From: Sinobacterium norvegicum
Lineage (GTDB): Bacteria; Pseudomonadota; Gammaproteobacteria; Pseudomonadales; Sinobacteriaceae
Length of the DNA stretch: 64,000 nucleotides
Assembly (NCBI RefSeq): GCF_923077115.1
Contig: NZ_CAKLPX010000002.1
Coordinates: forward strand, 558,001-622,000
Reading direction: 5' to 3'
Below, in pieces: positions 1 to 6,950 of the stretch. The notes beneath the pieces are model-generated. The model was not told where the DNA came from, ran no database searches, and was given only the letters and a program-made list of their open reading frames with translations. Made by a program: the position numbers and the translations under genes. The number at the start of each line of letters is the position of its first letter. Position 1 is the first letter of the stretch.

Positions 1-335
1 TGCGCATCGCCAAATACGCCATGCAATCTCGGGTTGTTGGCTTCTATTGAACGCAGTGCGTTTTGAATGGCTTCACCAATACTTTTACTTGTATCGCGCA
101 CTGTTTGCCAACGCGCTTCATTAGGGATAGTAAAACGGTGGAACATTTCGGCGGTGGCCATTTCCATATCACCGGTTTGCTCTAACGCCTCGGCTAGCTC
201 TTCTTCATAAACATCAGACAGACGCTTAAAGAACAGTAACGGAAATATAAACTGCTTATAGTCTGAGGCGTCAATTTGGCCACGCAGGAATTCAGCCGCA
301 CCCCAGAGTAAGCTTTCTAGTTGGTTTTTATTCAT
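1..335 (-). CDS. Second HsdM-like type I DNA methyltransferase, N-terminal part (cut by window edge)
   Basis: Reverse-strand frame from an ATG at 333-335 that stays open to the window edge, about 111 codons. The visible part is the helical N-terminal domain of type I modification (M) subunits: a WGAAEFLRGQIDASDYKQF stretch, then FIFPLLFFKRLSDVYEEE and a PRLHGVFGDA segment. Each aligns by eye with the same part of the complete HsdM at 1204-2721, so this is a diverged paralogue rather than a repeat. The methylase motifs would lie beyond the left edge. Its ATG overlaps the stop of the upstream gene by four bases (ATGA), so the genes are probably translationally coupled. Identification of the domain is firm. 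Whether the full gene is an intact methylase cannot be seen. Confidence 0.8.
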   Translation of the reverse strand, partial: MNKNQLESLLWGAAEFLRGQIDASDYKQFIFPLLFFKRLSDVYEEELAEALEQTGDMEMATAEMFHRFTIPNEARWQTVRDTSKSIGEAIQNALRSIEANNPRLHGVFGDA

Positions 336-1207
336 AGTCGGTAATCCAAATATTCAGGGCCTTCACACCAAATATTAATAAAGTCTCCATTGGGGTAAGG
401 TGTGGTCTCGGATAGCAAAAATATTTTCTTAGGATAATTGTTGGCAAGTTTATCTAGAGTCGATTGTTTGAATCGTTTGAAGCTACCATCTTCGATTTGG
501 CTATCTGACATATATGTAGACGGTTGACTCTCTAGTTCGCCGAACTTGAGTTTGTTAGCAAACACAAAACCATACCCACCTTTTCGTTTTTTTATCCACC
601 CCTTTCCATAATAAATTCTGAATTCGTCTTCGAGCTCAGTTAAGTCTTGGCCATTGATTTCGACGAACAAATCCCTGATGTCGATAACGCCGACTTCAGG
701 AAGTTGTACTGTGTGCGTTTCATTCGCTAAAAAAGCATCAATCAGTGACGAGAGTGTTTTTGAACGTTGGATTTTTCGCTTGCCAGATTCTGGACTATGG
801 CCTGCTCGAGCTCTTGCTTCCGTATCATATACGCCTGACGTATTACCTGTTGGCTCAGGTCTTTTGGTGCTGGGTGGTTGCAGGTTTAGACGGATAGCGT
901 GATCGACATATTCATCGCTGTCGCTATAGATATCTGTGGTGATTCTTGAACTTTTTTTCTGAGGATCGATGTCCTTTGCTATATCGCATTGTGAAGTGTG
1001 CTCACCCACAACTTTGTAATAGGGGTCTCGTTTTCTTTTTAGTTTGGGGCGATCTAAGTTGGCGCAGGTAACCGGTGCGTCGCATTTGTCATCTGGACAC
1101 TGAAAGCTAAATTTGGATTTAATTTTCCCCTCTGCAAACTGTTTGTCTGCTTCTTGCGCTGTGATGCTTAGCTCAATATCTTCTGCAAAAGCCTTATCTA
1201 ATTTCAT
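332..1207 (-). CDS. Unrecognised 291-residue protein between two hsdM-like genes, with an N-terminal Cys/His cluster
   Basis: I do not recognise this family. Residues about 33-74 hold C37, C42, C48, H70 and C74, a spacing that could bind one zinc ion and loosely recalls the N-terminal zinc region of CoiA-like proteins. Residues about 80-150 are polar and basic and probably flexible. The rest looks globular, with aromatic and Gly-rich strands (IYYGKGWIKKRKGGYGF) that could touch nucleic acid. There is no signal peptide or membrane segment. It overlaps the preceding HsdM gene and the following HsdM-like gene by four bases each (ATGA at both junctions), so it is an integral member of the operon. 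A role as an accessory or specificity-related subunit is inferred from position only. Confidence 0.7.
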   Translation of the reverse strand: MKLDKAFAEDIELSITAQEADKQFAEGKIKSKFSFQCPDDKCDAPVTCANLDRPKLKRKRDPYYKVVGEHTSQCDIAKDIDPQKKSSRITTDIYSDSDEYVDHAIRLNLQPPSTKRPEPTGNTSGVYDTEARARAGHSPESGKRKIQRSKTLSSLIDAFLANETHTVQLPEVGVIDIRDLFVEINGQDLTELEDEFRIYYGKGWIKKRKGGYGFVFANKLKFGELESQPSTYMSDSQIEDGSFKRFKQSTLDKLANNYPKKIFLLSETTPYPNGDFINIWCEGPEYLDYRL

Positions 1208-2721
1208 ACTTCGAAACCCTCTTTTATCAGTAAGGCTTCCAGTTCTTCCTCGGCTTGCTCCAGATCTGCCAATTTACTTTGGAAATCTTTCAATGCTTCT
1301 TCTACCGTAATAGTTTCTTCTTCAAGCGGCTTTTGCACATAACGCGCTATGTTTAAATTGAAGTCATTTTCTTTGACTTCAGATAGCGGCACCCAGCGAG
1401 CAACGCCTTCGATCTCATCTGCACCTTTTCTGGTTTTAGTAGAGGGTCCTTGCTGTTCTTGAGTGTGATAGATGCTATAGATTTTATCGGCTTGCGAATT
1501 AGACAGCGTGTTTTGAGCGCGGCCCTTGGTGAAAATTTCTTCGGCGTTGATGATCAGAATATGATTTTTATGAGCCTTCGGTCGCTCTTTGCGTAACACC
1601 AATATACAAGCTGGAATGCCTGTGCCGTAAAACAGGTTAGATGCCACACCGATGATGGCTTCAATTCGGTTTTCTTTGAGTAATTGGGTGCGAATTTTTC
1701 CTTCAGCGCCTCCACGAAAGAGCACGCCGTGAGGTAATACAACGGCCATTCGGCCATTGTCATTGAGGGACGCGAACATGTGTTGCACCCAAGCAAAATC
1801 ACCATTGGTTTTAGGGGCCAAACCGAACTGTTTACGGCCATATGGGTCTGCCGACCAGAGATCGTAACCCCATTCTTTTAAACTAAAGGGGGGATTGGCA
1901 ATCACATTATCAAACGTCTCTAGTCGGTCACTGACTAGAAATTTAGGTTCGCGAAGCGTGTCGCCACGTATAATGTCGAAATCTTCCATGCCATGCAGAA
2001 ACAAGTTCATGCGAGCAATGGCTTCGGTGGTGAGGTTCTTTTCTTGGCCTTTAATCTTCAATAAGCGCGGATCACCGCCGTTTTCTTTAACGTGGTGAAT
2101 GGTTTCTAACAACATGCCACCGGTTCCGCATGCAGGGTCATAAACGCTTTCACCCGCTTTCGGGTCAAGGATATTTACCATTAAACGAACGATGGTGCGT
2201 GGTGTATAGAATTCACCGGCCTTTTTATTAGCCTTGTCTGCAAAGCGTTTAATGAGGTATTCATAAGCGCGACCCATATCATCATCACGAACACTGGCAA
2301 CGCCAAGATTCACTTTATTAAAGTGATTAAGCAAGGTGCTTAAGAGCTCATCCGAAAGACGCTCTTTGTTGGTCCAACTGGCGTCACCGAATATTCCATG
2401 TAGCTGTGGGTTAGCGAGTTCGATGCCTCGAAAAGCATCTTTTAATGCCTGACCAATGTCTTTTGTTTTTTCAAATACGTGTTTCCAGTGGCACTCGCTT
2501 GGAATTTGAATACGGTGGAACATGTCGCCTTTGGCAAGCTCTTTGTCGCCGACTTGCTCCATTGCCTCTTCAAACTCTTCATCATAAACATCGCAAACAC
2601 GTTTAAAGAAAAGAATCGGGAAGATGTATGTTTTGTAATCTGAAGCGTCTATTGGGCCGGTAATAATATGAGCGGCGTGCCAGAGGTGAGCTTCGAGGTC
2701 TTTTAGATTAATCAGTGTCAT
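1204..2721 (-). CDS. hsdM: Type I restriction-modification system methyltransferase subunit HsdM
   Basis: Adenine-N6 methyltransferase subunit of a type I restriction-modification system, 505 residues, the usual length. The N-terminal helical domain (about 1-150) is followed by the SAM-binding methylase domain with motif I DPACGTGGML and catalytic motif IV NPPF, plus the family-typical GEFYTPRTIVRLMV segment. I place the start at the ATG at 2719-2721, giving MTLINLKDLE, because the reading frame upstream of it has only a TTG and runs back into the preceding gene. The start then lies one base after the stop of the WYL gene, and with no clear Shine-Dalgarno sequence translation is probably coupled. 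No HsdS or HsdR is visible. They would be expected beyond the left edge, if present. Confidence 0.92.
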   Translation of the reverse strand: MTLINLKDLEAHLWHAAHIITGPIDASDYKTYIFPILFFKRVCDVYDEEFEEAMEQVGDKELAKGDMFHRIQIPSECHWKHVFEKTKDIGQALKDAFRGIELANPQLHGIFGDASWTNKERLSDELLSTLLNHFNKVNLGVASVRDDDMGRAYEYLIKRFADKANKKAGEFYTPRTIVRLMVNILDPKAGESVYDPACGTGGMLLETIHHVKENGGDPRLLKIKGQEKNLTTEAIARMNLFLHGMEDFDIIRGDTLREPKFLVSDRLETFDNVIANPPFSLKEWGYDLWSADPYGRKQFGLAPKTNGDFAWVQHMFASLNDNGRMAVVLPHGVLFRGGAEGKIRTQLLKENRIEAIIGVASNLFYGTGIPACILVLRKERPKAHKNHILIINAEEIFTKGRAQNTLSNSQADKIYSIYHTQEQQGPSTKTRKGADEIEGVARWVPLSEVKENDFNLNIARYVQKPLEEETITVEEALKDFQSKLADLEQAEEELEALLIKEGFEV

Positions 2722-2722
2722 T

Positions 2723-3664
2723 TTATTGTTCTGTCTCAATTACTTCAGACTCATAACCAGCTGCTAACTGTAAGTTATCGATGCCATATAAAGTGGGTGT
2801 GTTTTGAAGCCACAAGTGAAACTCTGGGCCCGTTAATGAGTGCTGCTTAGAACAGTCGACGTTCCAATGCCGCAAAAGATAACCAGCTACTGCTGCTCTT
2901 GCTTGGACTTTTAACACGGCATTTTCCATACCGTATTCAAGCTCAATAGTCTCGGGGTGAGAAAGCCTTGGATGCGGCACAATGTTTAAATCAACAATAC
3001 GATTCCATTGATTATCGGCAGTCTTGGTTTGTGCTTCTGGAATCTCTTCATTGATAAGTTGTGGTGTTTCAATACGGTTAACAACAAAATCAGCAAAGCG
3101 TTCACGAGCTCTGTCGTAACCTCTAACATGCCAACGCAGGCCGTTATCAATCAATGCGAAAGGCACAATTTCACGTTCGCTTAAGCCGCTGGATAGTGAG
3201 CGGTACTTAATTTTCAAAACTTGGCAGTTGTGTATGGCTCGGGTGATGAGCGCTAAAGTTTGTATGTTTGGGTAGTTAAGCTGTGTCGGAGCTTCGCAGG
3301 TGACGATGGGTTTTTGAGTGCCTACAAAGTCATCACCAAAGCCATGAAGTAGCGCCGCTAATGTTTGGCTACCTGAATATTCAAAGAGTGGCGAAAAACC
3401 ATCTCGCTGAATATAGGTTTTAGCTTTGGTGTCGTATTCGATGTTTTTAGAGGCGAGTTCTTTATATAAAGAAAGGTCTCGTGAGGCGGCTGCTTCCTTG
3501 ATGCCAAAACGTGATACCAGATCAGTGCGGTTAACCGAGCCCAGAAAGAAGAGCTTAAAGTCTATATGGAATAGGCGCTCCCTTTGGGCTTGGCTAACTT
3601 TCTCTAACTGCGCTCTAGGCAGTGCTAGCTGATCCTGTTTATTGTTGTTAGCAGTGGGCGACAT
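2723..3664 (-). CDS. WYL-domain transcriptional regulator (BrxR/CapW-like), first gene of the defence operon
   Basis: A 313-residue protein built like the BrxR/CapW regulators of phage-defence islands. An N-terminal winged helix (about 25-95, with FGIKEAAASRDLSLYKEL as the likely recognition region) is followed by a WYL domain (about 130-215, with LRWHVRGYDRARERFADFVVNRI) and a C-terminal WCX-like extension. Members of this family usually dimerise, bind inverted repeats near their own promoter and repress the linked defence genes until an unknown ligand acts on the WYL pocket. It is first in the operon, is followed one base later by hsdM, and has a strong promoter plus a palindrome upstream. 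Repression of this operon is inferred. Family assignment rests on domain pattern. Confidence 0.82.
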   Translation of the reverse strand: MSPTANNNKQDQLALPRAQLEKVSQAQRERLFHIDFKLFFLGSVNRTDLVSRFGIKEAAASRDLSLYKELASKNIEYDTKAKTYIQRDGFSPLFEYSGSQTLAALLHGFGDDFVGTQKPIVTCEAPTQLNYPNIQTLALITRAIHNCQVLKIKYRSLSSGLSEREIVPFALIDNGLRWHVRGYDRARERFADFVVNRIETPQLINEEIPEAQTKTADNQWNRIVDLNIVPHPRLSHPETIELEYGMENAVLKVQARAAVAGYLLRHWNVDCSKQHSLTGPEFHLWLQNTPTLYGIDNLQLAAGYESEVIETEQ

Positions 3665-3761
3665 TCGATTCTCTGTTTAGTAGCAAAATTTTGTAATCTC
3701 TTGATGCTGAGCCTTTTACCGCGTGTACAAAGCCATTAATAACACCTGATGGCTACATACG

Positions 3762-3771
3762 ACTAATTAGT
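3762..3771 (-). promoter_or_regulatory. Perfect 10-bp palindrome at the predicted start of WYL-operon transcription (operator candidate)
   Basis: ACTAATTAGT reads the same on both strands and lies from about +1 to +10 of the promoter described at 3779-3807. A WYL-type dimer bound here would block transcription. Placement is suggestive, but no second copy was found, so this remains a candidate. Confidence 0.4.
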
Positions 3772-3778
3772 AGTTGAG

Positions 3779-3807
3779 TTTATAAATGATAATGTAGTGC
3801 ATGTCAA
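3779..3807 (-). promoter_or_regulatory. Sigma-70 promoter of the WYL-hsdM operon
   Basis: On the reverse strand, TTGACA (3802-3807) and TATAAA (3779-3784) are separated by exactly 17 bases. Transcription would start near 3772 and leave a leader of about 108 nt before the WYL gene. Confidence 0.7.
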
Positions 3808-4080
3808 TATGATGACCACATCTATTTTGATGGTTATTTATTGATTTCCTTTCGCTCTACCAATTCACCCAACAAATCTTTTGATTAGTCCGATAATAAG
3901 TTACTGATTTTAAAGGGTACTCTGTTCTCTGGTCATGGACTTGGGGCCTGGGAGATGGGGAGAGCCACAGAGAGTATTCGGCAATTCAGAGAATATTTGC
4001 TTTGAAAAGTCCGAGATTAAGAAGGGGGAGAAGTCCGTAAACCCTTGCCACATAAGGGCTTTAGCGCGGGGCGCGGGCAT

Positions 4081-4113
4081 AAAAAAAGGCCAACCGAGAA
4101 CGGTTGACCTTCT
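4081..4113 (-). terminator. Intrinsic terminator of ssrA
   Basis: On the reverse strand a near-perfect 11-bp stem (AAGGTCAACCG / CGGTTGGCCTT) with a TTCT loop is followed by a run of T, just past the tmRNA CCA end. Confidence 0.85.
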
Positions 4114-4118
4114 TAAAT

Positions 4119-4472
4119 TGGTGGAGACGGCGGGATTTGAACCCGCGTCCGTCAGCCCTCTGCCAGAGGCTCTACATGCTTAGTTCCATCAATTAATTTA
4201 ACCACATTCAGCCCGATGGGCAGGACGAAATAGGCTGTCTTATTAAGTGTTTCACCGCTCGGTCATAAGCATACGTTGCTGGCTAGTTTGTTCTATATGA
4301 CAGTCACTTTCCGTTTACAAACATCCGTTGGTGACTGCTAGCAGCCTAAGCTGCTAGAGCGTAGTTGTCGTCGTTGGCAACTAATAAATTTCAGCTTTGA
4401 TTTTACGTGATTCGCTGACATCACGGCATGCACCCAAGGTTTTGGCACCGGCGTCGAATCCAAATCGTCCCC
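4119..4472 (-). ncRNA. ssrA: Transfer-messenger RNA (tmRNA)
   Basis: Rescues stalled ribosomes with SmpB and tags the unfinished protein for proteolysis. The 5' end GGGGACG pairs with the 3' CGTCTCC to form the acceptor stem, followed by ACCA. The T-arm GGGTTCAAATCCC is intact and the 5' GGATTCGACGCC segment is typical. The tag frame at 4346-4378 reads resume codon GCC, then NDDNYALAA and a TAG stop, giving ANDDNYALAA, the tag I recall for Pseudomonas. Length is about 354 nt, a normal one-piece tmRNA. smpB lies immediately upstream on the same strand. The 3' end of ssrA is a common integration site, and the defence operon begins about 300 bases past it. Confidence 0.96.
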
Positions 4473-4573
4473 GCGCCTGGCTGGGATCATTGTCGGGGAT
4501 CAGAGAGCTTATCCTCTCACCACCGCTGTGACTTCCGTAAACAGGCGTGCTTACCCTTGAAGAGTATGGGTGG

Positions 4574-4602
4574 ATTGTAAACTAGCTGGGGATAAACAAC
4601 AA
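4574..4602 (-). promoter_or_regulatory. Promoter of ssrA
   Basis: Reverse-strand TTGTTG (4597-4602) and TACAAT (4574-4579) with a 17-base spacer. Transcription would start about 95 nt before the mature 5' end, leaving a leader for RNase P to remove. Confidence 0.6.
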
Positions 4603-4626
4603 CCGCCGTTTGCAGCAAACGACGGT
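4592..4626 (-). terminator. Hairpin terminator downstream of smpB, overlapping the ssrA promoter
   Basis: ACCGTCGTTTGC and GCAAACGGCGGT form a 12-position stem with one mismatch, followed on the reverse strand by a T-rich tail. The tail shares bases with the -35 box of the ssrA promoter. Confidence 0.6.
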
Positions 4627-4642
4627 AATAGAGGGGGGGGGG

Positions 4643-5122
4643 TTACTTGTTACGCTCGCGCATGGCGCGGCCAACTTCGATCTTGCCTTGTTGCTCTTTG
4701 AGGGTGGCACGCTTGTCGTGGTCTTTCTTACCCTTGGCCAGGCAGATCTCGAGCTTCACCAGGTGCTTTTTCCAGTAGATCGCGGTGGCGATACAGGTGT
4801 GGCCCTTCTGGTTAACTGCCTGATGGATCTTGGCCAGTTCGCGCTTGTGTAATAGTAACTTGCGATAGCGCATCGGTTCGGCGACGACATGTGTGCTGGC
4901 GGTTTTCAGTGGCTCAATCCTGGCGCCGAGAAGAAAAGCCTCGCCATTTTTAAGGAACACGTGAGAATCTACCAGCTGGCACATGCCTGCTCGCATACTT
5001 TTGACTTCCCAGCCAGTCAGGGCGATTCCCGCTTCGAATTTAGTTTCGATGTGGAAATCGTGTTTGGCACGCTTATTTAAAGCGATAGTGCCACTGGATT
5101 GTTTCGGTTTCTTTTTAGCCAT
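4643..5122 (-). CDS. smpB: SsrA-binding protein SmpB
   Basis: Small basic RNA-binding protein that docks on the tRNA-like part of tmRNA and delivers it to stalled ribosomes. It has 159 residues, the usual length, with the OB-fold core ([20 protein letters not shown]) and the basic C-terminal tail ([16 protein letters not shown]) that enters the mRNA channel. It lies directly upstream of ssrA on the same strand, so both partners of trans-translation are adjacent. A TATAAT box at 5130-5135 ends only seven bases before the ATG and no Shine-Dalgarno sequence is visible, so the message from that box would be almost leaderless. A run of ten G residues lies immediately before the gene on the plus strand, just after its stop codon. 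Confidence 0.97.
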   Translation of the reverse strand: MAKKKPKQSSGTIALNKRAKHDFHIETKFEAGIALTGWEVKSMRAGMCQLVDSHVFLKNGEAFLLGARIEPLKTASTHVVAEPMRYRKLLLHKRELAKIHQAVNQKGHTCIATAIYWKKHLVKLEICLAKGKKDHDKRATLKEQQGKIEVGRAMRERNK

Positions 5123-5314
5123 GGCGCCGATTATATGCGTAGTCGACTAGCATTGCATCCCCGGCCGTCGGCCTGCGCCATTTATTTTGTCCTATCCGTC
5201 TATTCGTGGCAAAAGGCGGGCCAAACTAACGGTAGTTAGCATCGGGGCTGAATGTTGCGCAGGAGTTGGGTAGAATAGCGGCATAAATTAAATCTAAGAG
5301 CCATTTCTATCGCC

Positions 5315-5764
5315 ATGGTTGATATTAACCGTACCGCATTACTGCCTTACCCCGCTGAGCAAATGTTCGATTTGGTCAACGATGTTGCCGCCTACCCGGA
5401 ATATATGGAGGGCTGCAGCGGCAGCGAGATTATCGAGCAAAGCGGCAGTCATATGGTTGCCCGCTTGAGCTTGGCCAAGGGCCCTCTCAAACATAGCTTT
5501 GTCACGCGTAATACCTTGGTGCAGGGGCAGTCGATTGATATGGGCTTGGTGGAGGGGCCGTTCAAGCGCTTCGAAGGACACTGGAAATTTATCGCATTGG
5601 ATAACAATGCCTGTAAGGTGAGCTTGGATTTACGCTTCGATATGTCGAGTAAGCTACTCGGCGGTGCGGCCAAGAAGTTATTCTCAGGTTTAGGAAACTC
5701 ATTAGTCGATTCGCTGTGTCAGCGAGCGCATCAGTTATACGGAAAACAATCAGATGAAAATTGA
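5315..5764 (+). CDS. ratA: RatA-type START/polyketide-cyclase domain protein
   Basis: A 149-residue single-domain START-fold protein (SRPBCC superfamily) of the RatA/YfjG family, related to mitochondrial Coq10 proteins. The opening VDINRTALLPYPAEQMFDLVNDVAAYPEY is characteristic. In E. coli RatA was reported as the toxin of a RatA-RatB pair that blocks 70S association, but the wider family is ubiquitous in proteobacteria and a ubiquinone-related role has also been proposed. I therefore would not call this a toxin on sequence alone. It overlaps the next gene (RnfH family) by 11 bases, the conserved ratA-rnfH arrangement, and is divergent from smpB as in E. coli and Pseudomonas. Confidence 0.92.
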   Translation: MVDINRTALLPYPAEQMFDLVNDVAAYPEYMEGCSGSEIIEQSGSHMVARLSLAKGPLKHSFVTRNTLVQGQSIDMGLVEGPFKRFEGHWKFIALDNNACKVSLDLRFDMSSKLLGGAAKKLFSGLGNSLVDSLCQRAHQLYGKQSDEN

Positions 5765-6035
5765 AGTCAGCTACGCTTTGCCACACCAGCAGCGCATTTT
5801 TAGCCTCGATGTAGAGCCGGGTACCACCGCCAGACAGGCGGTAGAACAGGCCGGTGTCGAAAAAGTCTTCGATGGCGTCGATGTCAGCGCTGCCAAGTTG
5901 GGTGTGTTTGGCAAGGGCGTAAAGGCAGATTATCAGGTTAAAGAGGGTGACCGGGTAGAAATCTATCGGCCGTTAATTGCCGACCCGAAAGAAGTCCGAA
6001 AGAAGCGCGCAGAAAAGGCCAAGGCGGCTAAGTAG
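5754..6035 (+). CDS. rnfH: RnfH/RatB family ubiquitin-fold protein
   Basis: A 93-residue beta-grasp protein of the RnfH family (RatB/YfjF in E. coli). The core matches the family: an opening IEVSYALP, an acidic middle (VFDGVDVSAAKLGVFGKGVKADYQVKEGDRVEIYRPL) and the conserved LIADPKEVRKKRAEKAK tail. Function is unsettled: it was named for linkage to Rnf electron-transport genes in other bacteria and described as antitoxin RatB in E. coli. No rnf genes are present here. It overlaps ratA by 11 bases and is certainly co-transcribed with it. Confidence 0.92.
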   Translation: MKIEVSYALPHQQRIFSLDVEPGTTARQAVEQAGVEKVFDGVDVSAAKLGVFGKGVKADYQVKEGDRVEIYRPLIADPKEVRKKRAEKAKAAK

Positions 6036-6046
6036 CGCCGCCGTGG

Positions 6047-6376
6047 TTACTTAGCCGATTCCGGTGCTAAGTTACCATCAAAGTGTGAGAGCAGATCGCC
6101 ATCAAAATATAGCGACATGGTCTGCTCGGGCTTTGGGTTGTTTTGCGAGCGGACAGCATAATAATAATCCCAACGATTGTTATTAAAGGTGTCTTCGAGC
6201 AGCGGCGAGCCCATAATGTATTTAACCTGACGCTTGCTCATGCCCGGTTTTAATTGGTCGACCATCTCTTGAGTAATAACATTACCCTGTGCGATGTCGA
6301 TTTTATAAACGCCGGGAAATTCGGCGCAGGCTGTTAGCGCGGCTAACAGTATTAATGTCGTAGTAAGTCTTTGCAT
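6047..6376 (-). CDS. bamE: Outer membrane assembly lipoprotein BamE (OmlA/SmpA)
   Basis: Small lipoprotein of the BAM complex, which inserts beta-barrel proteins in the outer membrane. The ATG at 6374-6376 gives a lipoprotein signal (MQRLTTTLILLAALTAC) ending in the lipobox LTAC. A start 13 codons earlier would place charged and cysteine residues before the signal and is less likely. The mature part has the BamE signature: a region beginning GNVITQEMVDQLKPGMSKRQVKYIMGSP, then NNRWDYYYAVR. It has 109 residues, a usual length. It is divergent from fur, an arrangement also found in Pseudomonas (omlA-fur). Confidence 0.95.
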   Translation of the reverse strand: MQRLTTTLILLAALTACAEFPGVYKIDIAQGNVITQEMVDQLKPGMSKRQVKYIMGSPLLEDTFNNNRWDYYYAVRSQNNPKPEQTMSLYFDGDLLSHFDGNLAPESAK

Positions 6377-6420
6377 CCAACAACCAGTTAACGTATCTTG
6401 CAAATAGAGAATCATACCTG

Positions 6421-6444
6421 AACCGTCGGGACTCTGCGACGGTT
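6421..6444. promoter_or_regulatory. 8-bp inverted repeat in the bamE-fur intergenic region
   Basis: AACCGTCG and CGACGGTT form perfect arms around an 8-base spacer, 25 bases before fur. This could be an operator for the divergent pair or a hairpin in the fur leader. It does not resemble the AT-rich Fur box. Confidence 0.4.
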
Positions 6445-6468
6445 AGATCGCGTAAATAAGGCTTATTA

Positions 6469-6882
6469 ATGGCAATCGAGAATCAAGAGTTAAGAAAAGT
6501 CGGCTTAAAAGTCACGCTGCCACGGGTGAAAATCCTGCAAATCATGGAAGCAGCTGGCGCCGAAAGCAAGCATTTGAGCGCTGAAGATGTTTACAAAACC
6601 CTGATGGAGGCTGGCGATGATGTTGGTCTGGCCACGGTTTATCGGGTGTTGACTCAGTTTGAGCAGGCCAACCTGGTTACTCGTCATAATTTCGAGGGCG
6701 GCCACTCGGTGTTTGAGTTGGCCAGTGATGACCATCACGACCACATGGTGTGCATGGAGACCGGTGAGGTGGTTGAGTTTTTCGATGAGATTATCGAGCA
6801 GCGTCAGCACGAGCTGGCAGAAAAGCACGGCTTCGAGATCGTCGATCACAGCATGGTGTTATACGTTCGTCCAAAGAAGTGA
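6469..6882 (+). CDS. fur: Ferric uptake regulator Fur
   Basis: Iron-responsive repressor of iron uptake, 137 residues. The N-terminal winged helix (about 1-83, LKVTLPRVKILQIMEAA ... DVGLATVYRVLTQFEQANLV) is followed by the metal-binding dimerisation domain with the HHDHMVC site. Where enterobacterial Fur has CxxC for structural zinc, this protein has CMET, so the second cysteine is missing and the His/Cys-rich tail is absent. This is the form I recall from Pseudomonas Fur, so it looks like a lineage trait and not damage. A Shine-Dalgarno AAGG precedes the ATG by seven bases. It is divergent from bamE and ends at a terminator shared with recN. Confidence 0.97.
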   Translation: MAIENQELRKVGLKVTLPRVKILQIMEAAGAESKHLSAEDVYKTLMEAGDDVGLATVYRVLTQFEQANLVTRHNFEGGHSVFELASDDHHDHMVCMETGEVVEFFDEIIEQRQHELAEKHGFEIVDHSMVLYVRPKK

Positions 6883-6893
6883 TGAATACGGGT

Positions 6894-6922
6894 AAAAAAA
6901 GCGCCCTAGGGCGCTTTTTTTT
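6894..6922. terminator. Bidirectional terminator between fur and recN
   Basis: GCGCCCTAGGGCGC is a perfect palindrome flanked by A7 on the left and T8 on the right, so it can end transcription of both convergent genes. Confidence 0.9.
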
Positions 6923-6950
6923 GTGTCTGCAGAAAGTATGTTAATCGCTT

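Larger units (their letters stand above)
3665..4080. other. Intergenic region between the defence operon and ssrA; no gene seen
   Basis: About 415 bases without a supportable gene. The left half is AT-rich and holds the promoter and palindrome of the WYL gene. The right half, near the ssrA terminator, has no recognisable integrase remnant or duplicated tmRNA end. A plus-strand frame across 3935-4183 runs into the tmRNA gene and looks spurious. Confidence 0.6.

Noticed and set aside
3935-4183. Plus-strand 82-codon frame before and into the tmRNA gene
   Set aside because: It overlaps the ssrA terminator and 3' end on the opposite strand and resembles no protein.
5315-6035. RatA/RatB as a toxin-antitoxin module
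   Set aside because: The pair is conserved housekeeping gene order in gammaproteobacteria, and toxicity cannot be read from sequence.
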